In this document: positions 1-8,608 of the stretch, one piece after another | Position numbering within the stretch: the stretch's first letter is position 1 | How the letters are laid out: every line of letters starts with the position of its first letter | From: Neobacillus mesonae | GTDB lineage: Bacteria; Bacillota; Bacilli; Paenibacillales; Paenibacillaceae | DNA: 64,000 bases | Assembly: GCA_023715865.1 (NCBI GenBank) | Contig: JAMBOW010000004.1 | Span: 248,001-312,000 of the forward strand | Reading direction: 5' to 3' | Position numbers and translations under genes: made by a program | Notes under the pieces: model-generated | Seen by the model: the letters and a program-made list of their open reading frames with translations, nothing else | Database searches by the model: none | What the model was told of the DNA's origin: nothing

Positions 1-699
1 GGTCATGACATAGATCAGGTCGAAAGCCTTAAACGACTGAATTGTCGTGTAAGCGATGACAAGCGTAGCCGCTGGAGCCAGCAGCGGCCAGGTCACGAAG
101 CGGAAGATCTGCCAGCGGTTTCCGCCGTCCAGTCTAGCCGCTTCATTAATTTCTTCCGGAATTCCATGCAAGCCGGCAACGAATAGAATGATCATCTGTC
201 CAATATGTGCCCAGGCTTGTATACCTGCAACGGAATAAATCGCGATGGAAGGGTCACCCAGCCAGTTATTTGCAAGGAAAGACAAGCCAATGCGATTCAG
301 CACTTCATTGAGCAGACCCAGGTTAGGGTCATAGATATAAGTTCCGATAAAACCTACTGCCGCCGAGGACAGAATGGTCGGGAAAAAGTATAGAGCCCGT
401 AGACCAATGTTCACTTTTGTATTACGGACGAGTAGCAGTGCAAGCACCAGCGATGCTAGCGTCTGCACAATCACGACACTGAACATGAATTTCAGATTGT
501 TGCCGATCGCTTTATGAAAAATCGTATTTTCGGCGACATTGACATAGTTGTTGAGCCCTACAAAGTTCATCGTATCCGACATGCCGTCCCAATCAGTAAA
601 GGAGTAGTAAAGACCCTTTAAAGTTGGATAGATAAAAAACACGAGATAGAGCAGCAGGCCGGGTACGAAAAACCAGTAGATTGATTTACGTACGCCCAT
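1..699 (-). CDS. Carbohydrate ABC transporter permease, MalF/UgpA type (3' end cut by window)
   Basis: This is an integral membrane subunit of a sugar ABC importer; the reading frame runs off the left edge, so only the first 233 codons are present. The N-terminus reads as a hydrophobic helix followed by a 'YPTLKGLYYSFTDWDG' stretch, the usual first periplasmic loop of MalF/UgpA-type permeases, and further helices follow. A segment containing 'INEAARLDGGNRWQIFRFVTWP' in its sense (shown here only as EAARLDGG) is the EAA loop that docks on the ATPase, so assignment is firm. It starts two bases after the stop of the lipoprotein gene 702-1949, so the two are co-transcribed. The substrate cannot be read from the sequence. 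Confidence 0.9.
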   Translation of the reverse strand, partial: MGVRKSIYWFFVPGLLLYLVFFIYPTLKGLYYSFTDWDGMSDTMNFVGLNNYVNVAENTIFHKAIGNNLKFMFSVVIVQTLASLVLALLLVRNTKVNIGLRALYFFPTILSSAAVGFIGTYIYDPNLGLLNEVLNRIGLSFLANNWLGDPSIAIYSVAGIQAWAHIGQMIILFVAGLHGIPEEINEAARLDGGNRWQIFRFVTWPLLAPAATLVIAYTTIQSFKAFDLIYVMT

Positions 700-701
700 A
701 A

Positions 702-1949
702 TTAACGATTCAGCTGCTGGTCAACAATGGCCTGTGCATTCTCAGCAGCCTTCTCCGGTGTAGTTCCTGACATTACTTCCTGAATCGAGCTTGTTACCGC
801 TTTTTGAATTTCGATATTGGTAATCAAATAGCGTGGCTGGAAACGGGTGTTTTTTGTACTCCAGTCACTGATGGCCGTCAGCGCAGGAGAAGTGTATTCA
901 ATATCCTTAACTGGAACATCCTGATCTGTTTCGTTCGCTACTTTACCAGCGGCTTCCGCAGTGCTTAGGAATTCGAGGAATTTCTTAGCTTCCTCAGGAT
1001 GCTTCGATTTGCTGTTAATGCCGAGCATGAAGGTGGTCGTATGTATCCCTTCATAGGTCGCCTCATCAGCAGGTACCGTAATAGGTGCAAGCAGATTCAG
1101 GTTCAGCTCCGGGTTACCGGCCAGAATGGCTGACATGGAGTAGGAGCCTGTTGCAATCATTGCCGCTTTTTCTTGAGCCATAAGGGCGATAGCACCGTCT
1201 GTATTCGTACCCAAGGCACCCTCTTGGAAGTAGCCTTTATCATTCAATTCTTTGAATTGGGTAAGTGTCTTAACCCACCACTCATCCGTCAATTTGGCCT
1301 CTCCTGATTCCAGCTTGGCGAAGATTTCTTCGTCAGGGGCATTGTTCATCATCATCGGATTCATGAATTGACCAGGGCCGATGTCTGCGCCAGGGAATGC
1401 GATTGGAATGATGCCCTCGCTTTTCAGCTTCTCGCAGAGAGCAAGGAACCCTTCCCAATCTGTTGGCGGCGTTAAGCCGTATTTTTCAAACAGACCGGCA
1501 TTATAAACCGGAATATTGTATATAAGGTTGTATGGCAGGGCGTATTGTTTCCCGTCCTTTGCTCCCGATTCGATGAGATCTGCTTTGTAATTATCTACAA
1601 AGGGCTCATCGGTCAGATCGGTATAGAGTCCAGCCTTCAGAATCGATTCAAACTGGGCTCCAGGGAATGAAGCAAATACATCCCCGACCGATCCATCCAT
1701 CAGTTTGGCTTGAGCTGTCGTTTGATACTGCTCGGAAGGGAAGGTCTGCATCGTAACGTCAATGTTAGGATTTTCGCTCTCAAATTCACTAATGAGGTCG
1801 TTCCATACAGCCGATTCGCTGTTCCAGTGAATGAAGCTGATCTTGACTTTATCTCCTTCTGACGAGCCGCTCCCGCTTCCGCATGCACTAACGACCAAGG
1901 AGAGTGCGAGAGAGATAACAGCCAGTGTGGAACGTTTTTTTGTTTTCAT
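702..1949 (-). CDS. Extracellular sugar-binding lipoprotein (ABC solute-binding protein, family 1)
   Basis: A 415-residue lipoprotein that captures sugar outside the cell and delivers it to the permease encoded immediately downstream. A signal peptide with a VSAC lipobox (lipidated Cys about residue 23) is followed by the family-1 fold with the typical opening KISFIHWNSE and a C-terminal 'EVMSGTTPEKAAENAQ' helix. An in-frame ATG 72 bases upstream exists, but the start at 1949 has a strong AAAGGGGGC ribosome binding site and puts the signal peptide at the N-terminus. The gene is first in its unit; the ATPase is not in view and is probably the shared genomic MsmX/UgpC type (inference). Ligand unknown. 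Confidence 0.92.
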   Translation of the reverse strand: MKTKKRSTLAVISLALSLVVSACGSGSGSSEGDKVKISFIHWNSESAVWNDLISEFESENPNIDVTMQTFPSEQYQTTAQAKLMDGSVGDVFASFPGAQFESILKAGLYTDLTDEPFVDNYKADLIESGAKDGKQYALPYNLIYNIPVYNAGLFEKYGLTPPTDWEGFLALCEKLKSEGIIPIAFPGADIGPGQFMNPMMMNNAPDEEIFAKLESGEAKLTDEWWVKTLTQFKELNDKGYFQEGALGTNTDGAIALMAQEKAAMIATGSYSMSAILAGNPELNLNLLAPITVPADEATYEGIHTTTFMLGINSKSKHPEEAKKFLEFLSTAEAAGKVANETDQDVPVKDIEYTSPALTAISDWSTKNTRFQPRYLITNIEIQKAVTSSIQEVMSGTTPEKAAENAQAIVDQQLNR

Positions 1950-2286
1950 GAATAAGCCCCCTTTGTTGTGGTCCAGTGATATACAAAAAAAACGACATAA
2001 GGATAGAGCCTCATTATCCATTGTCGTAAAATTTGCTGCCTCAAAGATCTAAAATAAATAACCTACTAATTTAGTTGGAATAGTGTGCATTTGCATCATA
2101 CCACTTCGCTCTACTTTTCAGCAATGTAAATTCGTGTCATTTAGAGATTGTCATTTTGTGGTTTGCAATGATTTTTATCACAATTTGGTATGAGAATTGG
2201 TTCCAACTTTTCACTAAATGCTTACGTCTAAGATAGTAGAGGGCAAATATCTCTGTATGCTGTTATTTACAGAAGGGGGTTATCGC
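1950..2286. other. Divergent intergenic region, no gene
   Basis: The 337 bases between two divergent genes are AT rich and contain no credible reading frame. They must hold the promoters for the sugar importer (minus strand) and the PstS-like membrane protein (plus strand), but I could not identify a convincing -35/-10 pair on either strand, nor a cre-type palindrome. Confidence 0.6.
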
Positions 2287-3720
2287 TTGCTTATTAAAGA
2301 TAAAGAAAAGAAGTTGAAAGAGAGTGCAGGCTCCATTTTTTGGTTGTGGTTCCGAAAAAGCATACTCTTCTGTGTGATGTATGTGGTGTTGTCCCTGCTT
2401 TTTGGAGGATTGCTTGGCGTTCCGGCAGGAAGGCTGCTCCTTTATGATCGAGTGACGGATCTTGGCGCAATTCTTATTGCAGTGTTGTCCTTATATTTGA
2501 TGGTGACGGTATTTGCCTGCTTTGCTTCATTTGTATCAAAAGATGCAGGGCGTCCCCAGCTTCTTCTGGCTACGCTTATTCCACTATTCGGTTTCGCATT
2601 GTATTTCTGGGTACTTGGCATGCAGCTGTCGAATGGAGATGCAAGAGAGCTGTGGAGCCAATCCTGGCTCTGGTATTCGCTTAATCAATACTGGGCCAAC
2701 CCCATATTAAAAGTTCTCTCGGCTTATGAGGCGCCAATGCAGGTCATGACATTGATCTTCGCGCTGGTTCCGTGTATCAGTATGATGCTTGGCATTCTGC
2801 TGCAGGGAAGGGTTATGCAGCAGATGAAGGGACTTAGGAAGCTATTGACTTGGAGTGCGTTTCCTCTCCTGGTTGTCATCACACTGGTGGTTTCCATTCT
2901 AGTTCCTAAGGGGACCTTATATACAGCTGATCAGTATCCAAGAATTGATGGAGCAACGGCTGCCATTCCTTTTGCGGAGAAGCTGAGAGCTGAGCTCACT
3001 GGTGTAAATCGCATGAATGCAGCAGAGCTTACACGGTTTAGTACGACCCATTATGCTTATCTTAACCTTATCGAAGGGCATGCTGATTTAATTTTTGTGG
3101 CTGGACCTTCAGACGACGAGATGTCTACGGCTGAGAAGAATGGCGTCGAGCTTGAGCTTCATTCTGTAGGAAGGGACGCTTTTATTTTTTTGGTGAATGA
3201 TAAAAATCCGGTAAGTGTTCTGTCAACAGAACAGATCCAGGATATCTACGGCGGATTTATTACGAACTGGAGCGAGGTAGGCGGAGAGAATCGGCCGATC
3301 TTGGCTTTGCAGCGAGAAGCTAACTCCGGCAGTCAAACCTTTATGGAAACAGGAGTTATGGCCGATACTGCTCTCACAGAGGTGCCGAAGGAGCAGAAGG
3401 TCAGTCTGATGAGCGGCTTGATCGACCGCGTAGCGGAATATAACAATGAAGATAATGCCATCGGCTACTCTTTTCACTTTTATGCGAGTGAGATGTATCA
3501 GAAAGACAACGTTAAATTCCTGGCCATTGATGGTGTGATGCCGAATAAAGACTCGATACGCTCTGGTGAATATCCTTATGCTGCTGAGATCTATGCAGTC
3601 ACCCGCTCGGATTTACCGCAGGACCATGCGGCACGTCAGATCGTGAAGTGGCTGCAAGGTGAGGAAGGTCAGCAGGTCGTGGAAGAGGGGGGCTTTATTG
3701 CTGTGGGGGAAGATAAGTAA
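2287..3720 (+). CDS. Membrane-anchored PstS-like phosphate-binding domain protein
   Basis: About 477 residues. The N-terminal half has five hydrophobic segments (roughly residues 15-45, 60-85, 95-120, 150-175 and 195-220 of the protein), followed by a periplasmic-binding-protein type domain opening with YPRIDGATAAIPFAEKLRA, the hallmark of PstS-like proteins. An odd number of helices places this domain outside the membrane. The later 'ALQREANSGSQTFME' is the ligand loop of the family. I chose the TTG at 2287 because AGAAGGGGG lies 7 bases upstream; ATGs at 2218 and 2257 lack a site. Free-standing PstS proteins are lipoproteins, so the multi-helix anchor is unusual; a sensory rather than transport role is possible. 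No pst genes are adjacent. Confidence 0.8.
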   Translation: MLIKDKEKKLKESAGSIFWLWFRKSILFCVMYVVLSLLFGGLLGVPAGRLLLYDRVTDLGAILIAVLSLYLMVTVFACFASFVSKDAGRPQLLLATLIPLFGFALYFWVLGMQLSNGDARELWSQSWLWYSLNQYWANPILKVLSAYEAPMQVMTLIFALVPCISMMLGILLQGRVMQQMKGLRKLLTWSAFPLLVVITLVVSILVPKGTLYTADQYPRIDGATAAIPFAEKLRAELTGVNRMNAAELTRFSTTHYAYLNLIEGHADLIFVAGPSDDEMSTAEKNGVELELHSVGRDAFIFLVNDKNPVSVLSTEQIQDIYGGFITNWSEVGGENRPILALQREANSGSQTFMETGVMADTALTEVPKEQKVSLMSGLIDRVAEYNNEDNAIGYSFHFYASEMYQKDNVKFLAIDGVMPNKDSIRSGEYPYAAEIYAVTRSDLPQDHAARQIVKWLQGEEGQQVVEEGGFIAVGEDK

Positions 3721-3750
3721 TGTTGGTGTACTGGGGAGTAAATAGTAGGC

Positions 3751-3790
3751 TAAGAGAGTAAGAGAGTAAGAGAGTAAGAGAGTAAAAGAG
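3751..3790. repeat. 8-bp tandem repeat (TAAGAGAG), five units
   Basis: Five consecutive copies of TAAGAGAG, the fifth with one change, lie 30 bases after the stop of the PstS-like gene and directly before the large palindromic repeats. Short perfect units like these can change in number by slippage; since they are outside any reading frame, effects would be on spacing or transcript ends only. Confidence 0.9.
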
Positions 3791-3795
3791 TTAAT

Positions 3796-4600
3796 GCTGG
3801 CTGTATATTGCTGCGTGAGCGAAAGTTTCGTCCGATCGTCCTTGGGAGGGAACCATTCCCGCCCAAATACGAGCGCTTCGCTTCTCCCGAAATCATTTCG
3901 CTCCTCCGCAAGGGAGCCAGCGAGGGAAAGCCCCTTCCTCATCTTGGATGGGAAGGGGGAATGGAGGAGTCCGACGCTGCAAGCAGTAGAAGTCGGACAC
4001 TCTTGAGGTAAGTACTAAGTGCTAAGTGCAGGGCAGTGAGCTAAGAGTGCTTATATCGCTGGCTATATATTGTTGTGTGAGCGAAAGTTTCGTCCGATCG
4101 TCCTTGGGAGGGAATGGGGTTGAATAGGTGTGTAGAGGAAACCATTCCCGCCCAAATACGAGCGCTTCGCTTCTCCCGAAATCATTTCGCTCCCTCCGCA
4201 AGGGAGCCAGTGAGGGAAAGCCCCCTTCCTCATCTTGGATAGGAAGGGGAATGGAGGAGTCCGACGCTGCAAGCAGCAGAAGTCGGACACTCTTGAGGTA
4301 AGTGCTAAGTGCTAAGTGCTAAGTGCAGGGCAGTGAGCTAAGAGTGCTTATATCGCTGGCTGTATATTGCTGCGTGAGCGAAAGTTTCGTCCGATCGTCC
4401 TTGGGCGGGAATGGGGTTGAATAGGTGTGTATAGGAAACCATACCCGCCCAAATACGAGCGCTTCGCTTCTCTCTAAATCATTTCGCTCCCTCCGCAAGG
4501 GAGCCAGCAAGGGAAAGCCCCTTCCTCATCTTGGATGGGAAGGGGGAATGGAGAAGTCCGCCGCTGCAAGCAGCAGAAGCCGGACACTCTTGAGGTGAGG
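3796..4600. repeat. Locus A of a large palindromic intergenic repeat family: three tandem copies
   Basis: Three tandem copies start at 3796, 4058 and 4355; spacing is 262 and 297 bases, the first copy lacking most of the hairpin loop. In the sense shared with the loci at 10389 and 40419 these copies lie on the minus strand. Each contains the family core: a TTCGTATTTGG-type left flank, a hairpin, and the right flank CCAAGGACGATCGGACG. Here the arms are TTGGGAGGGAATGG/CCATTCCCGCCCAA with a single mismatch. Copy 3 changes the left arm to GGGCGGGA, restoring one pair but losing another. Each copy also carries a GTCCGAC...GTCGGAC hairpin and ends in CACTCTTGAGGT, followed by TAAGTGC heptamers. Open reading frames inside are not conserved as protein and I do not call them. 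Confidence 0.9.
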
Positions 4601-4617
4601 GCCGGACATGTTATAAT
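4590..4617 (+). promoter_or_regulatory. Probable sigma-A promoter of the WYL regulator, -35 supplied by repeat copy 3
   Basis: TTGAGG at 4590-4595 and a perfect TATAAT at 4612-4617 are separated by 16 bases and lie 42 bases before the ATG at 4659. The -35 hexamer lies in the CTCTTGAGGT end sequence common to all three repeat copies. Inferred from sequence only. Confidence 0.55.
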
Positions 4618-4658
4618 AACGAGCAATAATATGAAATGGAATATAGGGCGGGTATCAT

Positions 4659-5582
4659 ATGAAATTAGAGCGATTGATCTCAATGATCTACAAGCTGCTG
4701 AATCACGAAGTTATATCTGCTTCCATGCTGGCTGAAGAGTATCAAGTCTCACAAAGAACGATTTATCGGGATATCGATGTGATCTCTGCTGCGGGCTTCC
4801 CAATCGTATCGTATCAGGGAACTAAAGGCGGATACGGGATGATGGACGGCTTCAAAATGGATAAAAGCTTGCTTGGTTCCTACGACGTCAATTCTCTAAT
4901 CACTGTACTTCACAGCCTCTCGACTGTCTTTGAAGATGAACGTGCCCAGGGGACCATTGAACGTCTGCAAACGATTGGGCCGGAGCATCAGAATCAGAGC
5001 CTTTCGGTAGACTTTGAAACCTTCCGGACTGATCCCGACGCGCTCCGTCAATTACGCACGGGCATTATGGAGCGAAGAATTGTTCGCTTTGATTATATTA
5101 ATGGAAAAAATGAACGTACAACCCGTGATATGGAGCCGGTTCGGCTTGATTATAAATATAGCAACTGGTACGTTTATGGGTTCTGTCGAACACGACACGA
5201 ATATCGGGAGTTCCGTCTATCCCGGATGCTGAACTTGTTCCTGACTGAGGAAGCCTTTCAGGCTCACCAAGAGGCTGCAAAAGAAAAAGAGGCTGTCTTT
5301 TCGGACAACAGATTACAGGAGCAAATGGAGGAAGTCGTGATTCGGGTAAAACCAGAGGCTCTGGCAAAAGTGATGGATCATTTCCACCTGGCGGACAAGC
5401 AATTTCATGACGATGGAAGCATGACGATGCGGATTTCTATTTATCAGCCGCTAAAAGCGCAATGGCTCTGGACAATTCTGCTCGGTTTTGGCAGCGGCGC
5501 AGAAGTTCTCGAGCCTCCGGCACTGCGAGGAATTATAAAAGAACAGCTTCAAAATACACTTAAACTTTATGAAGAAGTATGA
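4659..5582 (+). CDS. YafY-type transcriptional regulator (HTH_11 plus WYL domain)
   Basis: A 307-residue regulator. Residues 1-60 form a DeoR-type winged helix (MLAEEYQVSQRTIYRDIDVI is the recognition part) and the central and C-terminal region is a WYL domain, opening with 'RIVRFDYINGKNERTTRD' and continuing 'PVRLDYKYSNWYVYGFCR', the beta-rich fold thought to bind nucleic-acid or small-molecule ligands. The start has a GGGCGGG site. It is followed by its own terminator and then a DinB gene. Targets are unknown; regulators of this type frequently control neighbouring stress or detoxification genes, so the DinB-family gene is a candidate. Confidence 0.9.
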   Translation: MKLERLISMIYKLLNHEVISASMLAEEYQVSQRTIYRDIDVISAAGFPIVSYQGTKGGYGMMDGFKMDKSLLGSYDVNSLITVLHSLSTVFEDERAQGTIERLQTIGPEHQNQSLSVDFETFRTDPDALRQLRTGIMERRIVRFDYINGKNERTTRDMEPVRLDYKYSNWYVYGFCRTRHEYREFRLSRMLNLFLTEEAFQAHQEAAKEKEAVFSDNRLQEQMEEVVIRVKPEALAKVMDHFHLADKQFHDDGSMTMRISIYQPLKAQWLWTILLGFGSGAEVLEPPALRGIIKEQLQNTLKLYEEV

Positions 5583-5609
5583 CGGTCTGTTGTCATACTT
5601 CTTCTTTTA
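5571..5609 (+). terminator. Rho-independent terminator of the WYL regulator
   Basis: A 13-bp perfect stem, GAAGAAGTATGAC (5571-5583) with GTCATACTTCTTC (5592-5604), is followed by TTTTATT. The TGA stop codon lies within the left arm. Confidence 0.9.
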
Positions 5610-5663
5610 TTATGAATTCATAAGCAATCCAATTCTATTGTGAATTAAAAGGAGAAGATACGA

Positions 5664-6182
5664 ATGACAAATTATCCAGCAGAAATGTTTCAGTACCACA
5701 TCTGGGCAAACCAAACCATTCTAGGTAGAATCAAGGAGCTGCCATCCTCTGTGCTGAGTCAAGAGGTGAACAGCTCGTTTCCTACCGTTGCCCATGCCCT
5801 TAGTCATATTTATGCGGTAGATAAAATGTGGTATCTGGTTTTAACAGGTACTGATATGCGAGAAGCGCTGCAAGCATCTATACCGTTAAATGAGAGTGTT
5901 CTGCTTTCTGCGGATGAATACACCCATCGCTTTGACCAGTTATCGGAGCAATATAGGGAATGGTTCCAAAGCCATCCTGATTTGGAGCAAACCATTTTGC
6001 TTGACAATCCATTTGCAGGTATACGCCAAACACGTTTATCGGAAATTGTGCTGCATGCGGCCAATCACGGAACCTATCATAGGGGGAATATTTCTACGAT
6101 GCTGCGTCAATTGGGTCACGCCTCGACGATGAACGACTATTCACTTTTTTGGTATCAGGTACCTGCAGAATCAACGAATTAA
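5664..6182 (+). CDS. DinB-family metal-binding protein
   Basis: A 172-residue four-helix-bundle protein. The three metal-ligand histidines of the DinB family are in place: HALSHIY near residue 47, and the C-terminal 'HAANHGTYHRG' near residues 130-140. DinB-like proteins use such a site for thiol-transferase type reactions (for example bacillithiol-dependent detoxification), but the substrate cannot be told. The start has AAAAGGAGAAG nine bases upstream. It is followed after 20 bases by the YdeI-like gene on the same strand, so the pair is probably co-transcribed. Confidence 0.88.
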   Translation: MTNYPAEMFQYHIWANQTILGRIKELPSSVLSQEVNSSFPTVAHALSHIYAVDKMWYLVLTGTDMREALQASIPLNESVLLSADEYTHRFDQLSEQYREWFQSHPDLEQTILLDNPFAGIRQTRLSEIVLHAANHGTYHRGNISTMLRQLGHASTMNDYSLFWYQVPAESTN

Positions 6183-6202
6183 TTAAGGGTCGCGGACTAT
6201 CT

Positions 6203-6772
6203 ATGGATATCGAAAATCTAATTACAGTGACAGCAAGAGAAGATTTAAGGGATTGGCTGGAGAAAAACAGTACATCTGAAAAATGCTGTTGGGTCATAGT
6301 GAGCATGAAACGAGCCCAAGATACACTCCTATATTTGGACGTGGTTGAAGAAGCATTGTGCTTTGGCTGGATCGATGGAATTAAAAAGAAAGTATCAGAA
6401 GCGGGGCAGGCACAGAGATTGTCCCCTAGAAGTAAAAGAAGCTCATGGACAGAACTCAATAAAGAACGGGTTCGCCGCCTGGAAAAACTAGGGTTAATGA
6501 GAGACGAAGGAAGAAAGGTGCTTCCTGATATGAATCACAATTCTTTCAAAATTGATGAAGTAATAGAGCAGAGGCTAAAAGAAGATAGGCATGTATATGA
6601 TAATTTCTTGGCATTTCCAGCTCTTTATCAAAGAGTGCGGATCGACACGATCCAAAGCAATAAAAATCAGCCAGAGTTATTCTTGAGCAGATTAGACAAA
6701 TTTATAAAAAATACTAAAGCCACTAAAATGTATGGTCAATGGAATGATAATGGACGCCTTTTGGATTATTAA
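6203..6772 (+). CDS. YdeI/OmpD-associated family protein
   Basis: A 189-residue cytosolic protein with the family's N-terminal block 'EEALCFGWIDGIKKKV' and a following 'LSPRSKRSSWTELNKERV' that is diagnostic of the YdeI/OmpD-associated (bacteriocin-protection) family. The C-terminus contains a DUF1801-like tail ('NFLAFPALYQRVRIDTIQ'). Biochemical function is not established for the family. The chosen ATG at 6203 has only a weak upstream purine stretch; a longer frame reaching back to 6149 would overlap the DinB gene by 34 bases. A strong terminator follows. Confidence 0.85.
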   Translation: MDIENLITVTAREDLRDWLEKNSTSEKCCWVIVSMKRAQDTLLYLDVVEEALCFGWIDGIKKKVSEAGQAQRLSPRSKRSSWTELNKERVRRLEKLGLMRDEGRKVLPDMNHNSFKIDEVIEQRLKEDRHVYDNFLAFPALYQRVRIDTIQSNKNQPELFLSRLDKFIKNTKATKMYGQWNDNGRLLDY

Positions 6773-6807
6773 GATAAGCTTTTAAGATTCTTACCTATTT
6801 CTAATGT

Positions 6808-6850
6808 AATAAGCCTGAGCCAACAAATAGTTGGTTCAGGCTTATTTTTT
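6808..6850. terminator. Bidirectional terminator between convergent genes
   Basis: AATAAGCCTGAGCCAAC pairs with GTTGGTTCAGGCTTATT (one G-U pair) around a five-base loop, followed by a T run on the plus strand. It serves the YdeI-like gene and probably the convergent AEC transporter, whose stop codon overlaps the T tract. Confidence 0.9.
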
Positions 6851-7772
6851 ATGCAAATGATTTGGCTAATGCGATAAGTCCGATCAAAGTAATAATGTTA
6901 AACAAGGTAGAGATAAGCACGGTCTGCGCTGCAAAATCAGGCTCATTCTGATACTCTTCTGCAAGAATGGAAGAATTGACGCCTGTCGGCATACCAGAGG
7001 CGATAATGAGCGCCTGTGCAGTAACTCCTTCGAGTCCAAGCGCGAAGACTAATGTAATTCCAATCGCAGGGCCAACGAGCAGACGGATAATCATACTGAT
7101 ATATACGCTAAGCCTCCCGAACCGAAGCGGATATTTCATAATCTGAGCTCCGAGAGTCAGCAGGGCAATGGCGACCATGGATTCTTTAGCGTAATTGAGC
7201 GGCATGGATAAGAACGTAGGCAGTGGGAAAGCAAACACATTCCACAATATTCCGAGAAGAAGTGCATAGGGAACAGGCATTTTTAGAAACCCGACAATGA
7301 CACTGCGGTAATTCCCTTTCAGCTTAGCTCCCTGAATGGAAAGTACACCGTACGTAAAAGTAAGCAGGCTCTGCATAGACATAATGAATGCTTGAACAGA
7401 TGCTGCAAGCGGGTCCCCTTTAAAAACAAGCGCACTGATCGGCATCCCGTAATTCCCTGCGTTATCCAGCATAATACTATTGTTGAAGGCAGCCTTCATT
7501 CCTTTGCTGAATTTAAAGGATTTGGATACGATCGACCCGATGATATACAAAACCAATGCGTAGAAAAAATAGAACAGCGCAATCGTGCCAAGCAGCTTGC
7601 CTGACATTTCAGACAGATACATGCTCATGAACACGGCAGCGGGAGTGATAAAATAAAAATTAATTTTGGAGAGTGTGTAGAGATCGAGATTGAACGCACG
7701 CTGCATAAGTGAACCGACCCCGATGAGAACAAAGACAGGAAGGACCACTTCCAGCAAGATGTTAGCAATCAT
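6849..7772 (-). CDS. AEC-family transporter (auxin efflux carrier type)
   Basis: A 307-residue membrane protein with about ten helices. Recognised by the family pattern: an N-terminal 'VVLPVFVLIGVGSLMQR', a middle 'NAGNYGMPISALVF' (the crossover helix with the conserved NxGxxG) and a C-terminal 'LIIASGMPTGVNSSILAEE'. AEC proteins in bacteria mostly move dicarboxylates such as malate, and some are close to the madM malonate carriers; the substrate here is not predictable. The gene stands alone, convergent to the YdeI-like gene. The ribosome binding site (GAAAGAAG) is mediocre. Confidence 0.9.
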   Translation of the reverse strand: MIANILLEVVLPVFVLIGVGSLMQRAFNLDLYTLSKINFYFITPAAVFMSMYLSEMSGKLLGTIALFYFFYALVLYIIGSIVSKSFKFSKGMKAAFNNSIMLDNAGNYGMPISALVFKGDPLAASVQAFIMSMQSLLTFTYGVLSIQGAKLKGNYRSVIVGFLKMPVPYALLLGILWNVFAFPLPTFLSMPLNYAKESMVAIALLTLGAQIMKYPLRFGRLSVYISMIIRLLVGPAIGITLVFALGLEGVTAQALIIASGMPTGVNSSILAEEYQNEPDFAAQTVLISTLFNIITLIGLIALAKSFA

Positions 7773-7958
7773 GAAGTTTTCAGCTTCTTTCTATAAAGTT
7801 ATGTAACATTTCTGAATGTTTCAAATACTTGTTACATTATAGCACTTTAGCTAAGGTGTGCATGAACAAGTTGTTTTCTTCTAATATTTGCTTTCTTATA
7901 CCTCATATTGCCTAACTTATAATTCGTTTGTTTCCTGGATCAAGCCATGAAGCTTCAT

Positions 7959-8429
7959 TCAGTGCCAGTTATATGAATCCATTACTGCAGCCCCTACGAT
8001 TTTTGCACCCGAAGCCTCGTTCTTTATTTGTTCGAATAATTGTTTACTGTAATGCTTTGCGTCTGTCAGGGCGGATTCTCCTTTAAAGGTTGCAAGAATA
8101 AGATGGTACTCCTCACTACCCTTTTGCCAATAGGATCTTGGAACAGCTTCATTTCTTAAAAGATATAGATCACCCGCTGTTTCCGAAGGCCATTCCGTCA
8201 TTCCTTCCCGATCGAGTAAAAATAAACGCTTCAGCACGGTTAATGCGGTATAGCCCATCGGCATGGCTTTGTATAAGTCGTTATTATTATAGTTAAAATC
8301 AATCAAATGATCAGATAAATAAGAAAGGCTCCTTTGTCTATTTGACAGGTATGCAAAATACTTTCCGGCTGAGTCTTGAGCAAAGACATCCTGGTTTGAA
8401 TTTGATGGGTAATTACAATAATATGACAT
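7959..8429 (-). CDS. Hypothetical soluble protein, 156 residues
   Basis: I do not recognise this protein. It has no signal peptide or membrane segment. The N-terminus is rich in Asn, Ser and Tyr (CNYPSNSNQDVF), the middle contains 'WPSETAGDLYLLRNEAVPRSYW', and the C-terminal third reads as an alpha/beta segment ending in 'GAKIVGAAVMDSYNWH'. The start is supported by GGAGCGGATATC directly before the ATG. It sits alone between an AEC transporter and a DNA glycosylase on the other strand; no functional hint comes from its surroundings. Confidence 0.7.
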   Translation of the reverse strand: MSYYCNYPSNSNQDVFAQDSAGKYFAYLSNRQRSLSYLSDHLIDFNYNNNDLYKAMPMGYTALTVLKRLFLLDREGMTEWPSETAGDLYLLRNEAVPRSYWQKGSEEYHLILATFKGESALTDAKHYSKQLFEQIKNEASGAKIVGAAVMDSYNWH

Positions 8430-8608
8430 GATATCCGCTCCTATCGAGTTTTGTTTTTATGGTATGGAAAAGCTGGTTAATGAGTTTGATTCTCTTACAT
8501 TATAGTTTGGGTACCTTTTCTTTGTAGAGGTATCTGGTGTAATCGTTTAATATGTACTTTACCTGAACAGCGAGAGCTAAGCTTATTCTAAGATAAGGAG
8601 TTCATTCT

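Noticed and set aside
2218..2286. ATG start at 2218 for the PstS-like membrane protein
   Set aside because: It has no ribosome binding site, whereas the TTG at 2287 has AGAAGGGGG at good spacing.
3613..4683. Several open reading frames of 60-109 codons inside repeat locus A
   Set aside because: They follow the repeated DNA in several frames, are interrupted differently in each copy and lack ribosome binding sites; the DNA palindrome explains them.
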